NCBI RefSeq assembly: GCF_029227915.1 | Contig: NC_079884.1 | Location: 20,090,001 to 20,150,000 of the forward strand | Origin: Hydractinia symbiolongicarpus | Lineage: Eukaryota; Cnidaria; Hydrozoa; Anthoathecata; Hydractiniidae | Length of the DNA stretch: 60,000 nucleotides | Direction: 5' to 3' | Part shown: in pieces, positions 32,112 to 44,446 of the stretch | Numbering within the stretch: position 1 is the stretch's first letter | Layout: every line of letters starts with the position of its first letter | Notes under the pieces: generated by a model | Told to the model about the DNA's origin: nothing | The model's database searches: none | The model's input: only the letters and a program-made list of their open reading frames with translations | Translations under genes and position numbers: made by a program

Positions 32112-33392
32112 ATATGGACAAGTGTCAAAAAGTCAATGCATTTGCACACACGTAAGCCTGGCACACCGAAATGATCCACGTCAGGGTTCACGAAAGCCCC
32201 GAAATTAGTAAAAAATGACCATGCTGACGGCAGCAACAATTAGCACATTTTAAGAAATTGAACTTTCCAAATAATCTTAAGGCAACTCTGAACATCGACA
32301 AGTAAACACGTTCAAAATGCGTAAATATAATATAAAAATATCCCACGCAATTACTTGTGGCGGCAAATTATGAAATTAGCCGTCTTGGGTCAACATATTA
32401 TGAACAAGATTGTAGCTAGGTTTGGAAAAACGTATTTTCCGTATATATAGCCTGGGCAGTTATCAAGAAACACAATTTAACCTCCTCCATAAAAAATATA
32501 AATATTATCTATGGTAATAAAAAAAAGATGACAGGAAAACAACACAGTAAAAAACAAAATAATCTCAAGCAATGTTGTTGTTGCGCTCCGTCAATATAGT
32601 TTATGCAAATTTAAAATATGTGGTCAGTGTTTTGGCAAAAACTACCCTAATAAAAAACCAATAATTAAGTTGTTGTCTTAAATTCGTTCAAATAAAAATG
32701 AAAAGACATCATATTTTATCTTATGCTGTATCATACGTATTTAATAGACTTTTTTGCAAAACTCATATCCAAGCGTTATTACGTTTGTTTACAGTTCAAA
32801 TAGCGGAACAAAGTGCTTGTAATTTGGATACTTCACCAGGTGGTGAATTATTTTTTGGTTGCCATAAAGTTACATTACATCAGATTTTACGCAAAAGAAC
32901 CGAGTGACTGAGTCATACGCATATGTTTCTGTTGCATTTTTAACAATAGAAAATTGTATTTTGTTTTTTTATTCTCCTAGGTTTAATTTTGAAATTTCAC
33001 GGGAAATTATTAAACAAAATGGGGTTACAACAGGTAGCATCACGTGTTATCTAAACCGCTGCTGCAAAAGAATTCTTTAAATGATAATAAAGCAAACTGA
33101 TAATAAGCGTTCCTCTCAGGAGTGCGGCACGGTGCACCTGTACTTGGACACTCAACCTGGCATTCAACATCAGGAGACTTAGCTAGTCTTTATTATTATA
33201 ACTGCAATCTGTCTATGTGTTGGAAGATATTGCACCGCAGCTTTGCCTAAGAACTTATCGCAGGATAATTCATTAATTCGTACTAAAAAGAATGCACGAC
33301 ATAGTGGGAATTCGACTTTTTCACTGGTTAACGGGTAGTATATATGAATTATGGTGAATAATTCCCACATAAAGCTTCGGGGACACGGAAAC
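32112..33392. other. intergenic stretch, nothing recognised
   Basis: AT-rich. A frame at 32698-32907 has a Cys-rich hydrophobic composition but no recognisable family or splice context. A short GGGGACACGGAAAC block at about 33379 belongs to the left outer edge of the next element. Confidence 0.4.
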
Positions 33393-33729
33393 AAATTTTC
33401 ATGCGATTGAAACAAAAATACGATTTGTTGCAAACACATGAAAATGTTTCCGTGTGTCCCCTTGGCAAATTACTAGAATTTGCAGCATTTCTTTCTGAAA
33501 GTTTTTGTTGTTGAGACAAAAAAATTCAAATCGATTTGAATTTTTTGTTTGTTTGTTTGTTTCAGCAACAAAATTTTTACATTTAAAAAGTAGAGACATA
33601 ATTCGAAAGTAAAAACCTGTCGTTTCCCCGCATCTTGAGTAAAACTTTTGCAACATTTTTGTTTAACCAATCAAATTCGTTCATACAAATCAGACAAAGC
33701 AAAACATTTAATAACATACAAGCAAGATG

Positions 33730-33890
33730 GCGGAAAGTCAAAACGTGAAACCAAAGCAAAACTCTATCAAACTTTATCAATTTTTATAAAGAACACGAAC
33801 CACTCTGGTCCTCAGACGCCCACTTCCGAAATGAAGAAAACAAATCCCACGCAACACGAGGAAAAAAATCAAGTACTTGAACAAAAATAA
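33730..33890 (+). pseudogene. accessory protein start, left arm
   Basis: ATG at about 33727 opens MAESQNVKPKQNSIKLYQF. After one frame change the adjacent frame gives YKEHEPLWSSDAHFRNEENK, clearly related to the right-arm copy (NKSLWSSEVNFRNEEEK). It is a duplicated start of the same MADF-like gene in inverted orientation. Confidence 0.6.
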
Positions 33891-33969
33891 TTGTTGCGAT
33901 CGCAAAGTTATTTTTGCGTCGCATGAGTTCCAGCACATGAAACAAAATCTTTGAAAATGAAACCAAAGC

Positions 33970-34202
33970 ATGTGTGACAGTGATATGGCCGTCGCAGTTG
34001 ATCGAAGTATAATAATTGCTTCTATTGCACTTCTTCTTGATGAAGAAGAAACAAAGAAAAAAAATTCAAAGGATTTATTTGGACAAGGACATGGTTACAA
34101 CGTAGGAAGGTCGATGGAGCCTATCACACCTTGTTCAAAGAATTAAAGGAAGAAGATCTAGAAGGATTCAAAGGATATGTAAGGATGGACGTTCCGGATC
34201 AG
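33970..34202 (+). pseudogene. Harbinger transposase N-terminal remnant
   Basis: Starts MCDSDMAVAVDRSIIIASIA, with an acidic EEETKKK. After a frame change it continues FIWTRTWLQRRKVDGAYHTL and FKELKEEDLEGFKGYVRMD, the conserved N-terminal segment of Harbinger transposases. It ends at a GTAAGA donor-like site, but the segment that should follow (the helix-turn-helix region) is deleted. Confidence 0.75.
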
Positions 34203-34231
34203 TAAGAAAGCAATATCTTATATAGTTTAGG

Positions 34232-34720
34232 AGGTGTGTAGTGCTATCGCTGAAGCTTTGGGAAAAAATAACTTTAAAACACCGGAAGCAACAAAAGAAT
34301 GGATGGAAATTGCAAAAAAGTTTTATCATCGATGGAATTTTCCAAATGGATTAGGTGGTGTCGACGAAAAACACATTGCTATACAGCAACCAAAAAACTC
34401 TGGCTCGCATTATAGAAATTACAAAGGGAGTGATAGTAGCATTTTCATGGGAATAATTGGACCAGAATACGAATTCCTTTTTGCTGATGTAGGGATGAAT
34501 GGCAGAAATTCAGATGGCAAAAATTGGTCCCCAAGTCCCTTTGGGACCAATACAGTTTGGTGCACTTAATTTGCCAGAACCATCAGCACTTCTTGGTCGT
34601 CTTAGAAAAGTACCATATCTATGTACAGGTGACGATAATTTTCCTTTCTCTACTTTTATGATGAAACCATACCCTCAGAAAGGTTTGACCTCCGAAAAAC
34701 GTATGAAAGCAGTACGGAAA
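34232..34720 (+). pseudogene. Harbinger transposase catalytic remnant
   Basis: After a TTTAG acceptor-like site: VCSAIAEALGKNNFKTPEAT, then FPNGLGGVDEKHIAIQQPKN (first catalytic Asp, normally in a D-G-K-H context), GSHYRNYKGSDSS, and FLFADVGMNGRNSDG (second catalytic Asp). A frameshift near 34540-34565 leads to LNLPEPSALLGRLRKVPYLC and TTFMMKPYPQKGL-like sequence, ending shortly after TSEKR. The third acidic residue is not present. Confidence 0.85.
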
Positions 34721-34920
34721 GCATGAAAGTTCTTATCAAGGAAAGCTTCGGTATATTTTCCATCAAGAACTTTTGTTAGTTGTTCCTTGACCTTCGATTT
34801 CTCTTCTTCATTCCGAAAATTGACTTCGGAAGACCACAGTGACTTATTTTTGTTATAAAATTTAATAAGTTCACTTTTTTCTTCTTCCGAATGGTTTTTC
34901 TTCGCTTGGTCTTCCGCCAT
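34675..34920 (-). pseudogene. Harbinger accessory protein, right arm
   Basis: Minus-strand frame MAEDQAKKNHSEEEKSELIK, then FYNKNKSLWSSEVNFRNEEE, then LTKVLDGKYTEAFLDKNFHAF. It has the size and helix pattern of a MADF/SANT-like domain start and faces the transposase, the normal Harbinger arrangement. The end overlaps the transposase remnant (RFSEVKPF is antisense to it), so the gene is cut off there. Confidence 0.7.
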
Positions 34921-35231
34921 GTTGAAGTCTTATGTAGTTTAGTTTGAAGTCTAGTCTTGTCTAATTTGTTGTGATTGAAAAACTTTTGTTTTGATTTGTC
35001 TTGAGTTTTTAACGAACTTGATTGGTTAAAATAAAAAATGTTGCAAAAATTCTCCTTAAAGTGCGGGGGACACGAGGAATTTTTCCTGATCCTCATTTGC
35101 AGCATGAAAATTTTGTTGCAGCAACAAAAATTTTGAGCGAAAAATGTTGCTGAATGAGGTGGGGACACAGTGAAACATTTTCATGCGATTGCAAAAAAAC
35201 AATTTTTTTGTTGCAATCGCATGAAAATTGT

Positions 35232-36530
35232 TAACTACGTTGACTACGCATTTGTAGTAATTCTATTATATTGCTTTAAAATGAACCTTATAATAAGGCC
35301 AAAAATTGAAAAAAAGAAATTTATATCACCAATTACGGCCCAATATAATTAGACATTTACAGCAAATGAATATAGTGTGTTTGGCATGTTTTTTAACGGT
35401 AACAGAGCAAAAGAGCAGAATATTTGTCCCACTGTCACTTAACTGTTTGAAACTGACAGCTGAAATTGGTTGTTGCAATGTGCTCTTAGGAAAGGCTTAG
35501 AGTATAAATTGTTTCAAATTACTTCTATAGACAATCACATTTTTAGACCTACTTCTTTTCAAGTAGCTTGAAGCTATTATAGGGCCCCAAAATGAACGTA
35601 TTCCTTGCTCGCAATTTTAAAACGCGCGCACCAATTTCATACAATGTTGAAGTAGTAAGAGCAATTGGTCTCCGTATTCTAAAAAACACTGTTTTCTGTT
35701 AATATGTTAATCATATGTATTGTATTTGTCACTATCCCATTCCTCATCGTCCACATCTTCATCCCCAGGCTGATAATCAGTATCGTTTGATACTTCAATA
35801 ACAATACTGCTGACATCAGATACAAAACTTTCTCTTGTTGATCCTGACAGTAATTAAGCAACGTTAATATAAACACTCACATCATGTAGCGTCAGTTATG
35901 ATGTCACCCAAAATTACTCACCTATTTCTGGTAATACGCACAATTCACCTAAGTGTTTTTTTTCATTGTTCACTAGTTCGATTGCAATGGGCTTCTAAAT
36001 TGATATTAGTTATCATTCGCATTATTTTCACTAATGTGGATATTATATTGTGATAACTTCCCTTCGTATTTTATGCCGTTGGAATCCAAGTCTGAATAAT
36101 TTATTGACTTGTAACTGCCATCAAAGCTATCGGATAATGCTAAGCTCTCGTAGTAATGGTTGCCGTAATTCACGACCAGTACAGACCCTTTGCGCTGCTG
36201 TAATGGCGGACGAAAATCAACAAGAATTTGGGTTTGTTATCTGGTAACTTAACAACATATATTGAAAAGTGTTTTTTGCAATTTACTCGTGAAATTAAGT
36301 GGCTACAATAAATTGTGTTTGGGACGCAGGAATCCCGTAAGCCTTAAAAACTAGGCTTAAACGTGATTGGTTTAATATACTAACATTCTCATAACATTTA
36401 TTTGGCTGACTAACAAACGGGTACAAAGGACATATATTGAAGATTTTAGCGTTGCTATTAACTTGGTAAGTATTCATGTCAGCCTAAAATATGTAGAAAG
36501 AGCTAAAAGAAGACATATAAATGTCGTGGC
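35232..36530. other. intergenic stretch, nothing recognised
   Basis: AT-rich sequence; short frames at 35170-35500 and 36050-36247 look spurious. Confidence 0.4.
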
Positions 36531-37554
36531 TTAAGGTTACTGTAAAGGAAAAAACTCACTTGATAAGTAGTCTCAGAAAAACCCTTATAATTTATCAATA
36601 CTGTTATGTTTTTTTTTATGTTTTTTTGTTTCTGAATGCTTGATGAAAGACTTTTTTGATGATGTTATTTTCGTGAGATGGTAATTTTCCAAAAAGAAAA
36701 TATAATGAAATAAACACACACCGATTTTTTTTCACCGTACGCTTTTTTTTCCGAACGCGTGGTCGCAGACTTCTCGTTTTCGCACTATTATATTCAGCAC
36801 GAATTAACTTCAAAAAGGTTCCCGGGTTTTTTTTTCTAATAACGTTGTTATGAAATTATTTGTAACTATATATAACCATTCAAAAAAATGCATATTTTTT
36901 TCTTTCTGTCGTCATAATTCGCTAATCAGTAATTTATACAAAAAAATCCGGGAACCTTTTGTGCATAATTTATTCACCTTTTCATTACCGAAAATTTCAA
37001 TGACCCAATGGGAAGCTTTCGGAAAAAGAGACCACAAACGAAAGGCATGTAGGCGAAAATTTACTAACGAGATATTTGTTTTTAAAGATTTTCGTAGGTG
37101 TTATAAAAATGTGTGAACTGAGTATGCAGAAAGATGATAGAAGTGCGAACTTTTTCTTTATGCTGAATATGCGTGAACGCGCTCAGAATTATTAATAGAC
37201 AAAAGTCAGGTTTACAGGAGACAGCTCATATGCATATTCCTTAACTTTGATTTTTTTTAATTCGATAGTGAAAGTAAACTATCTAAAAAATATTATTATG
37301 CATATTTTTATACGGGAGTTCCATATTATGCATAATGTTTACAAAAAATATGCTCAACTCATTTTGCACATATTTTTTCAAAGGTGTGAAGGATATAACA
37401 CCTCTAAAAAGGCTTTTTCCAGAAAAAAGGGATGTTCCAAATATTTTCATAGAATATAAAATATGTCATTGGAAAGAGAATTTTTTTTTTCTGTATGTCA
37501 TGAATTTTTGCAAAAAACCTAAAAAAAAAATTGTTTCCTTTACAGTAACCTTAA
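36531..37554. mobile_element. TTAA-flanked MITE with perfect 21-bp ends
   Basis: 36531-36551 (TTAAGGTTACTGTAAAGGAAA) is exactly the reverse complement of 37534-37554. TTAA would be the target duplication, leaving 17-bp TIRs GGTTACTGTAAAGGAAA; this fits piggyBac or Kolobok elements. A second inverted pair lies inside: AAGGTTCCCGGGTTTTTTT at about 36817 and AAAAAAATCCGGGAACCTT at about 36942. The open frames inside are low-complexity Lys/Phe-rich and unlikely to be genes. Confidence 0.8.
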
Positions 37555-40509
37555 TGCGTCACTTTGAACTAACATCGCCATGTTTGTGGAAAGGCTGCCA
37601 AAGTAGCAATATAATGGTGCTTCGATTAAAAGAGGAATTTCGGTTATTACATAACTTGCGGAATTGATACTTTCACAGACAGACAACAGAATTTATAGAT
37701 TTAAAGAGAACAAAAATATAGATGTTTATCTGCTCAAAAGAAAATGATCAGGATCTTCAAAATGTACACTTGAATTGAAAATTATCATAAACTATTTCTC
37801 GTCGTTCTTAAAAATTAGCTGAGATCAACTCTCGTCAACAATGTGGACGGCAGGAAGACACAGCCCTAACATCGGCATGGTGTGCTTATTCTTGCAGTTA
37901 ACTTGCAACATGTTCATTTATATATTTTAAATAAATTTTAAGTTGTAACTTGATACAGCTGACGTTCCTACACATTTTCTCAATTTTAAACATGGCTTCA
38001 TCCCTAACAAAAAATCTATATTAAACCATGAAAACTACCACATTCGTAATAATTTATTTTTTTGCGCATAAATTATTAATCGTAATTTCTGTGCTAAATT
38101 TTGCGCTTTAACGAACCTTTTTACGCAAATGCGCGACAATTTTCGAATAAAGCCGTGTTTCCACCAACCTTGTCCCTTAGGGTTGTTATTCTTATTAAGA
38201 AAATCCTAAGAAGCCTTTGGGACGAGGATAGTATCTCCACTAGACAAAATTTCTACCAGGAAGGGTTGTTTAACTACAATTTCTTCGGGGGTATCAAATT
38301 CGGTTTCTTTCAAACGAAAGCTTGGAAGCAAAACAAATGTCAGGGCAAATCTCTAAATTTCCAATCTGCCTTATAGAAAACACTGAATTACAATTAACCA
38401 ATGAGCACAAAGCCTGCAGATTTTAATAAAACAAGAATTAATCACATTTATTCGTGTGAGTAAAGCCATTCGCGCTCAAAACAAAGGATTTTCCGATGTT
38501 GACCATGACAGTGTTTAAAACAGAACGCACAAAGCCGTGCCACAATAAATAGCGCGCTATTTTCACAAAAACATTTGCTTCTAATGGCGCCCTTTTTTAC
38601 GACCTTACTGATACCAAAGCTTCGTTCTTATCCGGCATGTTCAGTATGGTTTGGTTGCGGTAAAGCATCAGTGTTTATCTTAGAACCCTATGAAAACTCA
38701 CTACGTCAGAAACACAGAGAGTTAATGTCAACATTACTTGGTCTATCAAACAAGAATTGCTTATTGCTTGAAGCTAAATTTCTGAATCATGGCAGAACCC
38801 GAAAAAAAGCTCACGAAGTGATGGTGTCAGATCCGTAAATCGACATCTTTTTTTCTTTTAATTACTTGTATCCATAAAAATATTTCTTTTCTGTATGTTT
38901 TTACATGTTAAGATGAATACATCACCACGTTTTATAGCCAATTCTAAATCTTAAACAAACCAATTTTCCGATTTTGGCTAGCTATAGATATCCTTATTTA
39001 TTTCTACCCTTCTAAATTTTCATCAGTTTGTTATATTGTTATTAATTTTTGATGTTATCTAGCTAGCTCTTTGTTACCTCCCTCTCACTAAAAAATAAAA
39101 TTAGCCAAATACAGTTTGGCTACAGCAAAATTCATAATCAATAATTCTTATGCTAAATGCAGTTAGGTAGTTACACCTTTAATACTTTCACGAATACTTA
39201 TTCCACAAGATAAAATTGTGCAGTGATTTTTGTAGCTAGACGGGGTAAAAACCGGATGTTTCCTGCATTTTAACTTAAACCCAGGTTGCGGTAAAGGTTT
39301 TTTGGAAAAGGGTGTTACCCCTATACAAATGTGCAACATGGCGTATATACCTGTACTAAGTGCTCAGTCCGGTGTTAATGATGGGTTGTTTCCTGTGTTT
39401 TTATTTAAACTGATGTTATTAAAAAAAGCATACATACCTTATACAATAAATTATTGAATTAATCGTACGTAATTTTCAGGAACCACGAAAACTTGTTTTT
39501 TCAAATTGGTGGCTGTTAAAATAACCATTTCATTAGGTGGTTGTATAACTTATATTTAGTTCTGTTCCTTTAACTACATAGTACAGTCTCAACGTGTATT
39601 ATAGCAAACATAGGTTCATCATTGCCGCAGTTATCAGTTATGGGTCTCAACAATTTGGTAGTTCGAGTCGTATTGTCGTTGTAACTGAATTGAAGGATTG
39701 TCTTTACGATGTTCGAATGATCTTTGCTGGCCAAAATAATTTTCAAGTGGATCTTGACAAAATATTTCGTTAAATACAAAAAGTGCATTCTAAGAGGGTA
39801 AATACTTTATGAGTTCGATACTTGAGTCGACAGTCAATTTAAGTTCCTTTTTAGTTTGACAAAAATTTACATATTTGCTCTAGCATTGTCGAAAAACTGA
39901 GCATCATTTAGAGCAGCGATGTAAACTTTCCAGTCTGAAAAATAATGGAGAATCAATGAATTTTTTATTTAAGCATTAAATGACAAGCTTTGGAAGTCAA
40001 AGACACCCACTTGAATAATAACCGCCATTCTCTGGCAATTTTTTATTTATTTTGCTCACATGACTTACAAAACTACAAAGATTTAGTAAACACAGCTTTA
40101 AACATTGGTTTAGCAACAACTGAAAGAACTCTTTCCTGTTTAGTTGTTTACTTTGAAACTAAATCTGCACTATATTCATGAAACCTCATTTGTGCTATGC
40201 TATGGAAAATTTGCTATTTTAAGACATTAAGAACCATTACAGAGGCGTAGTCGACACTTATTATTTGTTTTTTATAGGGAAGAGGAGAGTTAGCGTTTGA
40301 GATGTTAGCCTCTTATATTGCGTACAAATAGAACCTCTGCCCAAGCCTTTTCCGTGTTATTAAGATCAATAACGTTTTTCCGATAGGCAGGGGTTCATTG
40401 TTCTCCGACCTTCTAGACCGCTGTGTTCCTGTTTATTTAGCGCGATGTAGTATGCACCCGAGTGAACCAAGGAGATCGACCTGGCCCAACGAATATCCTA
40501 CTTCCAAGC
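37555..40509. other. long intergenic stretch
   Basis: No gene or full element recognised. It contains the reverse-oriented third copy of repeat family A (38880-38960) and short blocks near 39240-39450 that recur near 56916-57010 (CACATCTGTATAGGCGTAA-like phrases). A frame at 39990-40181 contains ATTERTLSC, faintly like the ERSFS motif of hAT transposases, but too weak to call. Confidence 0.4.
38880..38960 (-). repeat. dispersed repeat family A, copy 3
   Basis: Read on the minus strand it begins GTTTAAGATTTAGAATTGGC and includes TGATGTATTCATCTTAACATG then AAAAACATACAG, matching 6541-6610. Confidence 0.7.
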
Positions 40510-40890
40510 ATGATATTAAACCGTATAAAACCGTATAAAACACCACCATAGGGAGGGTGTGGTGGGCACATGAACTCTTGCCTTGAAAATACCACGCAAT
40601 ACACGTTTGATTATAGGTTTGTTGACAAACGTTATCCCATGGTCAGGTTTGAGTATAGATGATAGAGCAGATCTGGCTGTATTCAAAGCAGAGTATCCCA
40701 ACATGGTGGAGTAAAATAACTAAGCTAAAAAATTAGCACCTGCAACCGCAGGAGCTGAGGTTGGATCAAGGTTTTTGGTGCTGCAATATTCAAGCAATTT
40801 CTAGATATAAGGTGCATATTGCTTCCCTGTCCCAGAAGTCCATGATTTAATAAGCAAAGACTTTACTTTGTCAGAAACATCAATTTGCAC
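40510..40890 (-). pseudogene. DIRS tyrosine recombinase, N-terminal part
   Basis: VKSLLIKSWTSGTGKQYAPYI, then after frame changes GYSALNTARSALSSILKPDH and NKPIIKRVLRGIFKARV. This is the SAM-like core-binding domain that precedes the catalytic domain. The catalytic R, H-x-x-R and Y are not present; the sequence ends near 40510. Confidence 0.8.
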
Positions 40891-41037
40891 AATCAGCTTC
40901 GAATCAGCACTGCAAGAAGCTCCAGGTTCTTGTGTAGTGGATGGAGTAACGATGGTTGATTCAGAAGAAATAGCTGTTCCCTAGAAGGTAAAAGTACATA
41001 AGGTTTTTGTCCTGAGTTGCTTTTTGAACAACTACAT

Positions 41038-41600
41038 TTACACAGGCAAAAAAGAGGGAAAGAAATAGACTTCTTGACCATTCCAATTAATAGTGAAAGC
41101 ATTTACATGTGTAGCACAAGGGTCTGGTCTACATGAAACAAATGTAGCCAGTTGAGTAATCATTCTACTGGCAAATAAATCAATATCAGTGAAAAATTGA
41201 AAGTTTAAAACAATGTCCAGGAAGAACTTTTCACTCAAATTCCATTCTGTTTCAGCTTCTACATTAAAAAGCCCTGGAATGTGTGCGATAGTAAGCCAAT
41301 TGTCATGTCTAATGGCCCATTCCTAAATATGCTTGACAGCAATCTCACAAGGGATAGAACGACAACTACCCATGTTGGTTATGCAATGTACAGCTGTTGT
41401 ATTATCACACAATACTTTGATGTGCGTGTTGAAAACTGAGTAACATAATGACCTCAGTCCAAAAAGAATAGCTTTCAGCTCTAATACATTTATATGCTGC
41501 TCAAACTCAACTTTTAAGAATAAGCCACCAGTTTGTGAGTTAGAACATACTGCACCCAACCAAAGCTTAGAAGCATCAGTGGAAATAGTCATGGTGGGTT
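41038..41600 (-). pseudogene. DIRS RNase H
   Basis: MTISTDASKLWLGAVCSNSQ (catalytic Asp in TDAS), EFEQHINVLELKAILFGLRS (catalytic Glu), VLCDNTTAVHCITNMGS (catalytic Asp). After a frame change come VLNFQFFTDIDLFASRMITQ and VNAFTINWNGQEVYFFPSFL, the conserved tail that links RNase H to the recombinase. Confidence 0.85.
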
Positions 41601-42330
41601 ACCAAATGATATAGGACTGTATGATGAGGTAATATTGTCACACCACCACTGTATATCAGCTATTGTATTAGCAGACAAAGTAGTGTGTGAATCAAAATTG
41701 CCAACTTCAGACGTTCTAAATCTCTATAATGAAGTTTTCCAAATAACACAGCATGGAAGCTAGGGCTGAAGATACCAAGAAGCTGGGCAATTTCCCTCAG
41801 ACTGCGAGTAGGAAATATCAGTTTTTTTGACAATATTCCTTGGTTCTTTTCTTTTTGGAGTCAGTTAAATACACTCTCATATCGACTGAATCGATGATGG
41901 AACCAAGGTTTTCTAAGGTTTGAGTTTGGAGAAAATGTGATTTATTAGGATGTGCAGAAAATTACAATTCTCCTAAAAAAGATACAATTCTCTTTATGTT
42001 CGCAAAGCAGCCATTGTCAGACTTGCACATAGTAATAAGGTCTTCAAAATAACCTGAAACCAAGCACTGGGTTGGTCTTAAGACAGCAAGAGGTGGTTTA
42101 AGAAGCTTTGTAAATTTTCGTGGTCCAGAACACAAACCATTAGGGAGACAAGTGAACTGGTATAACACACCATCATAATAAAACTTTAAGAATTTTTGAT
42201 ATTCGTCATCTGTATGGACAGAGTAATATGCATCTTTGATGTCAACCTTTGCCATGAAGCAGTTTTTTGTAACTAATTTCAAAACTGAAGAAATTGTGTC
42301 CATTTTAAAATGTATATATGGCAAGTAACT
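41600..42330 (-). pseudogene. DIRS reverse transcriptase
   Basis: Begins LPYIHFKMDTISSVLKLV, then CFMAKVDIKDAYYSVHT (first catalytic Asp in VDIKDAYY), FTCLPNGLCSGPRKFTKLLK, and SGYFEDLITM where the usual Y-x-D-D should be; here the first Asp is Glu. ANIKRIVSFLGEL and, after a frameshift, TLENLGSIIDSVDMRVYLT and LREIAQLLGIFSPSFHAVLF follow, the RT thumb typical of DIRS elements. Confidence 0.85.
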
Positions 42331-42759
42331 ATTGACCTTTTTTAAATTTAAAATGAGTCTGAATGAACCATCAGGCTTTAGAGTGAAAAAATAGGAGATA
42401 TAAATTCTCCAACTTCATGATAACTTTTTTTGATTACTCCCTTTTTAAGTAACCTGGTGATCTCTGATTTGATAAATTTGTTTTCATCAGCAGAAAAAGA
42501 ACAGTTCATGCTTTCAGCGTTACCATGTTATGGTGGTTCCTCTAATTCTATTTTTAGACCAGAAACGGTTGAGAACACCTCATGGTCAATTCTCTCCATG
42601 CAGGCAAACATCCAGAAATAGAACCTGCCTGAAAATTTTTAACATTTTCAACCAGCTTAGTTTTAAGGTTTGATATATAGGTACTTACATTCAGGCCAGC
42701 AGTTATTTCCTGCTTCTGTTGAAGGCCTTCCGATGACTTTGTTGTGGTTTCTTGCCCTT

Positions 42760-43507
42760 CTCTAAGAAATTCTGGTTATCTTTCCTGGATGTTGTCGTTG
42801 AGCTAGGGACTTTACCAAACCTTCAAACATAAGGATGTGATTGGTATTTTCTGATGGTGTGTAGCTATATGCACTGGATGAGGACAAAGCAAGCTTCGAA
42901 GCTTCCTGGGCTTCTCTCATACCCTTTTGTAAATCATACCCAAGCATAAATTCATTGCATGGTCTACCTGGGTTACATAAATCCTGTATTGAGGGTTAAA
43001 AGAGGTGCAAACATTTGGGTTTTTTATTATTTAGGTCTGTATTGACTGACCCGAGTAATGTTATTGCATCAAGGCAATTCATCAGACTGTAAAACATTTT
43101 CAACCACCTCTATTATGGCTGATGTTGCACTCAACAGTGTTTACTGTGTGTCGTACAAATTTCTCTCATTGCTTTTTTGAAATTCTGAAAAACTTTTGAG
43201 ATTAAAAATTTATTTGTTAATCTTTATTTTGATGCAGTTTTCAGGCAGCAAGTGTCTTTTCCCTATCTTCTTTTTTACTTCTGGAATAAGAAATATGTCC
43301 AGGAAATGAGCTGTAAGTCTAGTGGCATCTTTTTCTTTTTTTACCAAGGTCTAATGACTGTGGCATTTCATTATCCACTTGTAGGGTGTCTTCTGCAACA
43401 TCCATATCACGGTAGCTTTTGCCACCATGTTTATTTGGAGTAAATAAATCTGACATATAATCTCCAGGTATAGTGTTCTCAATGGAATGCCTTGGTAAGT
43501 TCATCAT
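42760..43507 (-). pseudogene. Gag-like region of the DIRS element
   Basis: Two decayed frames: 43319-43507 (MMNLPRHSIENTIPGDYMSD...) and 42762-42947 (MLGYDLQKGMREAQEASKLA, Ser-rich, then SLAQRQHPG). Their place just upstream of RT is that of the DIRS ORF1. Sequence-level assignment is weak and rests on position and composition. Confidence 0.5.
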
Positions 43508-43510
43508 ATG

Positions 43511-44446
43511 GATTCTTGCCAGGGTGCCAAAACAGAGTGAGGAAAATAATTAAAATACTGTCTCTGTCTACGTCCGTAAAAAAATGCGTTATTCATTTCG
43601 ATAGATGTAAATGCAGATGTAACATTATTTACCAGTTATTTAACAGAGTCTAGAGATAGCATAGTTGAGGGGATGGAAGTTGTTTTTTAAGGAAGACGCT
43701 CTGTAAAGATAGAGCATTAGCACAGCATTTTTTTGTATTTATTATTTCATATCTGAACCAGAACTGGTATCTGGATAGCGTAATGTTAGTTTAAAAAACG
43801 GGTAGTTTATTCAAAAACATCATTATAATAACACGTTATTTGTGGCCTTTTTTAAAACCACGGGAAGTAGTGAAAAATACTCATGCAGTACTTAAAGAAG
43901 GGACGAACAGCCGCGGGCACGGCTGTTGATTAAAAATTCATAAAGCCAGAGTTAATTTCAAAGACCGGATACGCTGGTCTGGAATGTTCCATAAAATCTT
44001 GACAATTGTTTAGTTTTTGTATTATTTCATTAGCATCAGATCTAGTAAAAAATGGCTTTAAAAAAAGATATGCCTGTTTTTATATTAAAGGGTTAATTAA
44101 AGCCGTTTATTTCAAAAAGGTTAATTTTTGCGTAAAAAACTTCGCAGAAGAACCACACGCAAATTATGCCCTGAACACTGTTTGTAGGAGTTTGTTACAA
44201 AATACCATTTTTTCTTTTATCCATAAATGCTAAGTTATTTGTACACAAATAATTTGTGTACAAATAATAATATTTGTACTTGTACACATTTGCCAAACTG
44301 GTGGTTATACTCAGTCACAATATTGGATCTTTCTCAGTGTTGTGATGGCAACGCATTGATAATAACATTGTTTTATCAAAAATAATAAAGAAGACAAAAG
44401 TGAAAATTCAATATAGCAAAAATGCTATTAGTTGAATAACACGACT
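43511..44446. other. intergenic stretch with one palindrome
   Basis: No gene-like frame. Contains a 33-bp palindrome at 44235-44267. Confidence 0.45.
44235..44267. repeat. 33-bp palindrome
   Basis: TTATTTGTACACAAAT, one A, then ATTTGTGTACAAATAA. Arms of 16 bp match without error. AT-rich and cruciform-prone; a related TTTGTACTTGTACACATTTG lies just after. Confidence 0.9.

Larger units (their letters stand above)
33393..35231. mobile_element. Harbinger element 2, fold-back relic
   Basis: Ends share about 70 bp (CAAATTTTCATGCGATTG..., with GTTTCCGTGTGTCCCC at 33447-33462 facing GTGGGGACACAGTGAAAC at about 35159-35176). The similarity continues for several hundred bases inward, including TTTTGCAACATTTT and TAACCAATCAA. 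Both arms run into the start of an accessory gene. A transposase remnant lies in the middle. I could not identify a target duplication. Confidence 0.65.
40510..43510 (-). mobile_element. DIRS-like tyrosine-recombinase retrotransposon
   Basis: Read on the minus strand: a Gag-like region, reverse transcriptase, RNase H, then the N-terminal part of a tyrosine recombinase. This order (RT-RNase H-YR, no integrase) defines DIRS-type elements. Several frameshifts and stops; the recombinase is cut at about 40510 before its catalytic residues. No terminal repeats were identified. Confidence 0.85.

Noticed and set aside
39990-40181. Possible hAT transposase tail (ATTERTLSC)
   Set aside because: Only a few residues resemble the ERSFS region and the rest does not follow the family.
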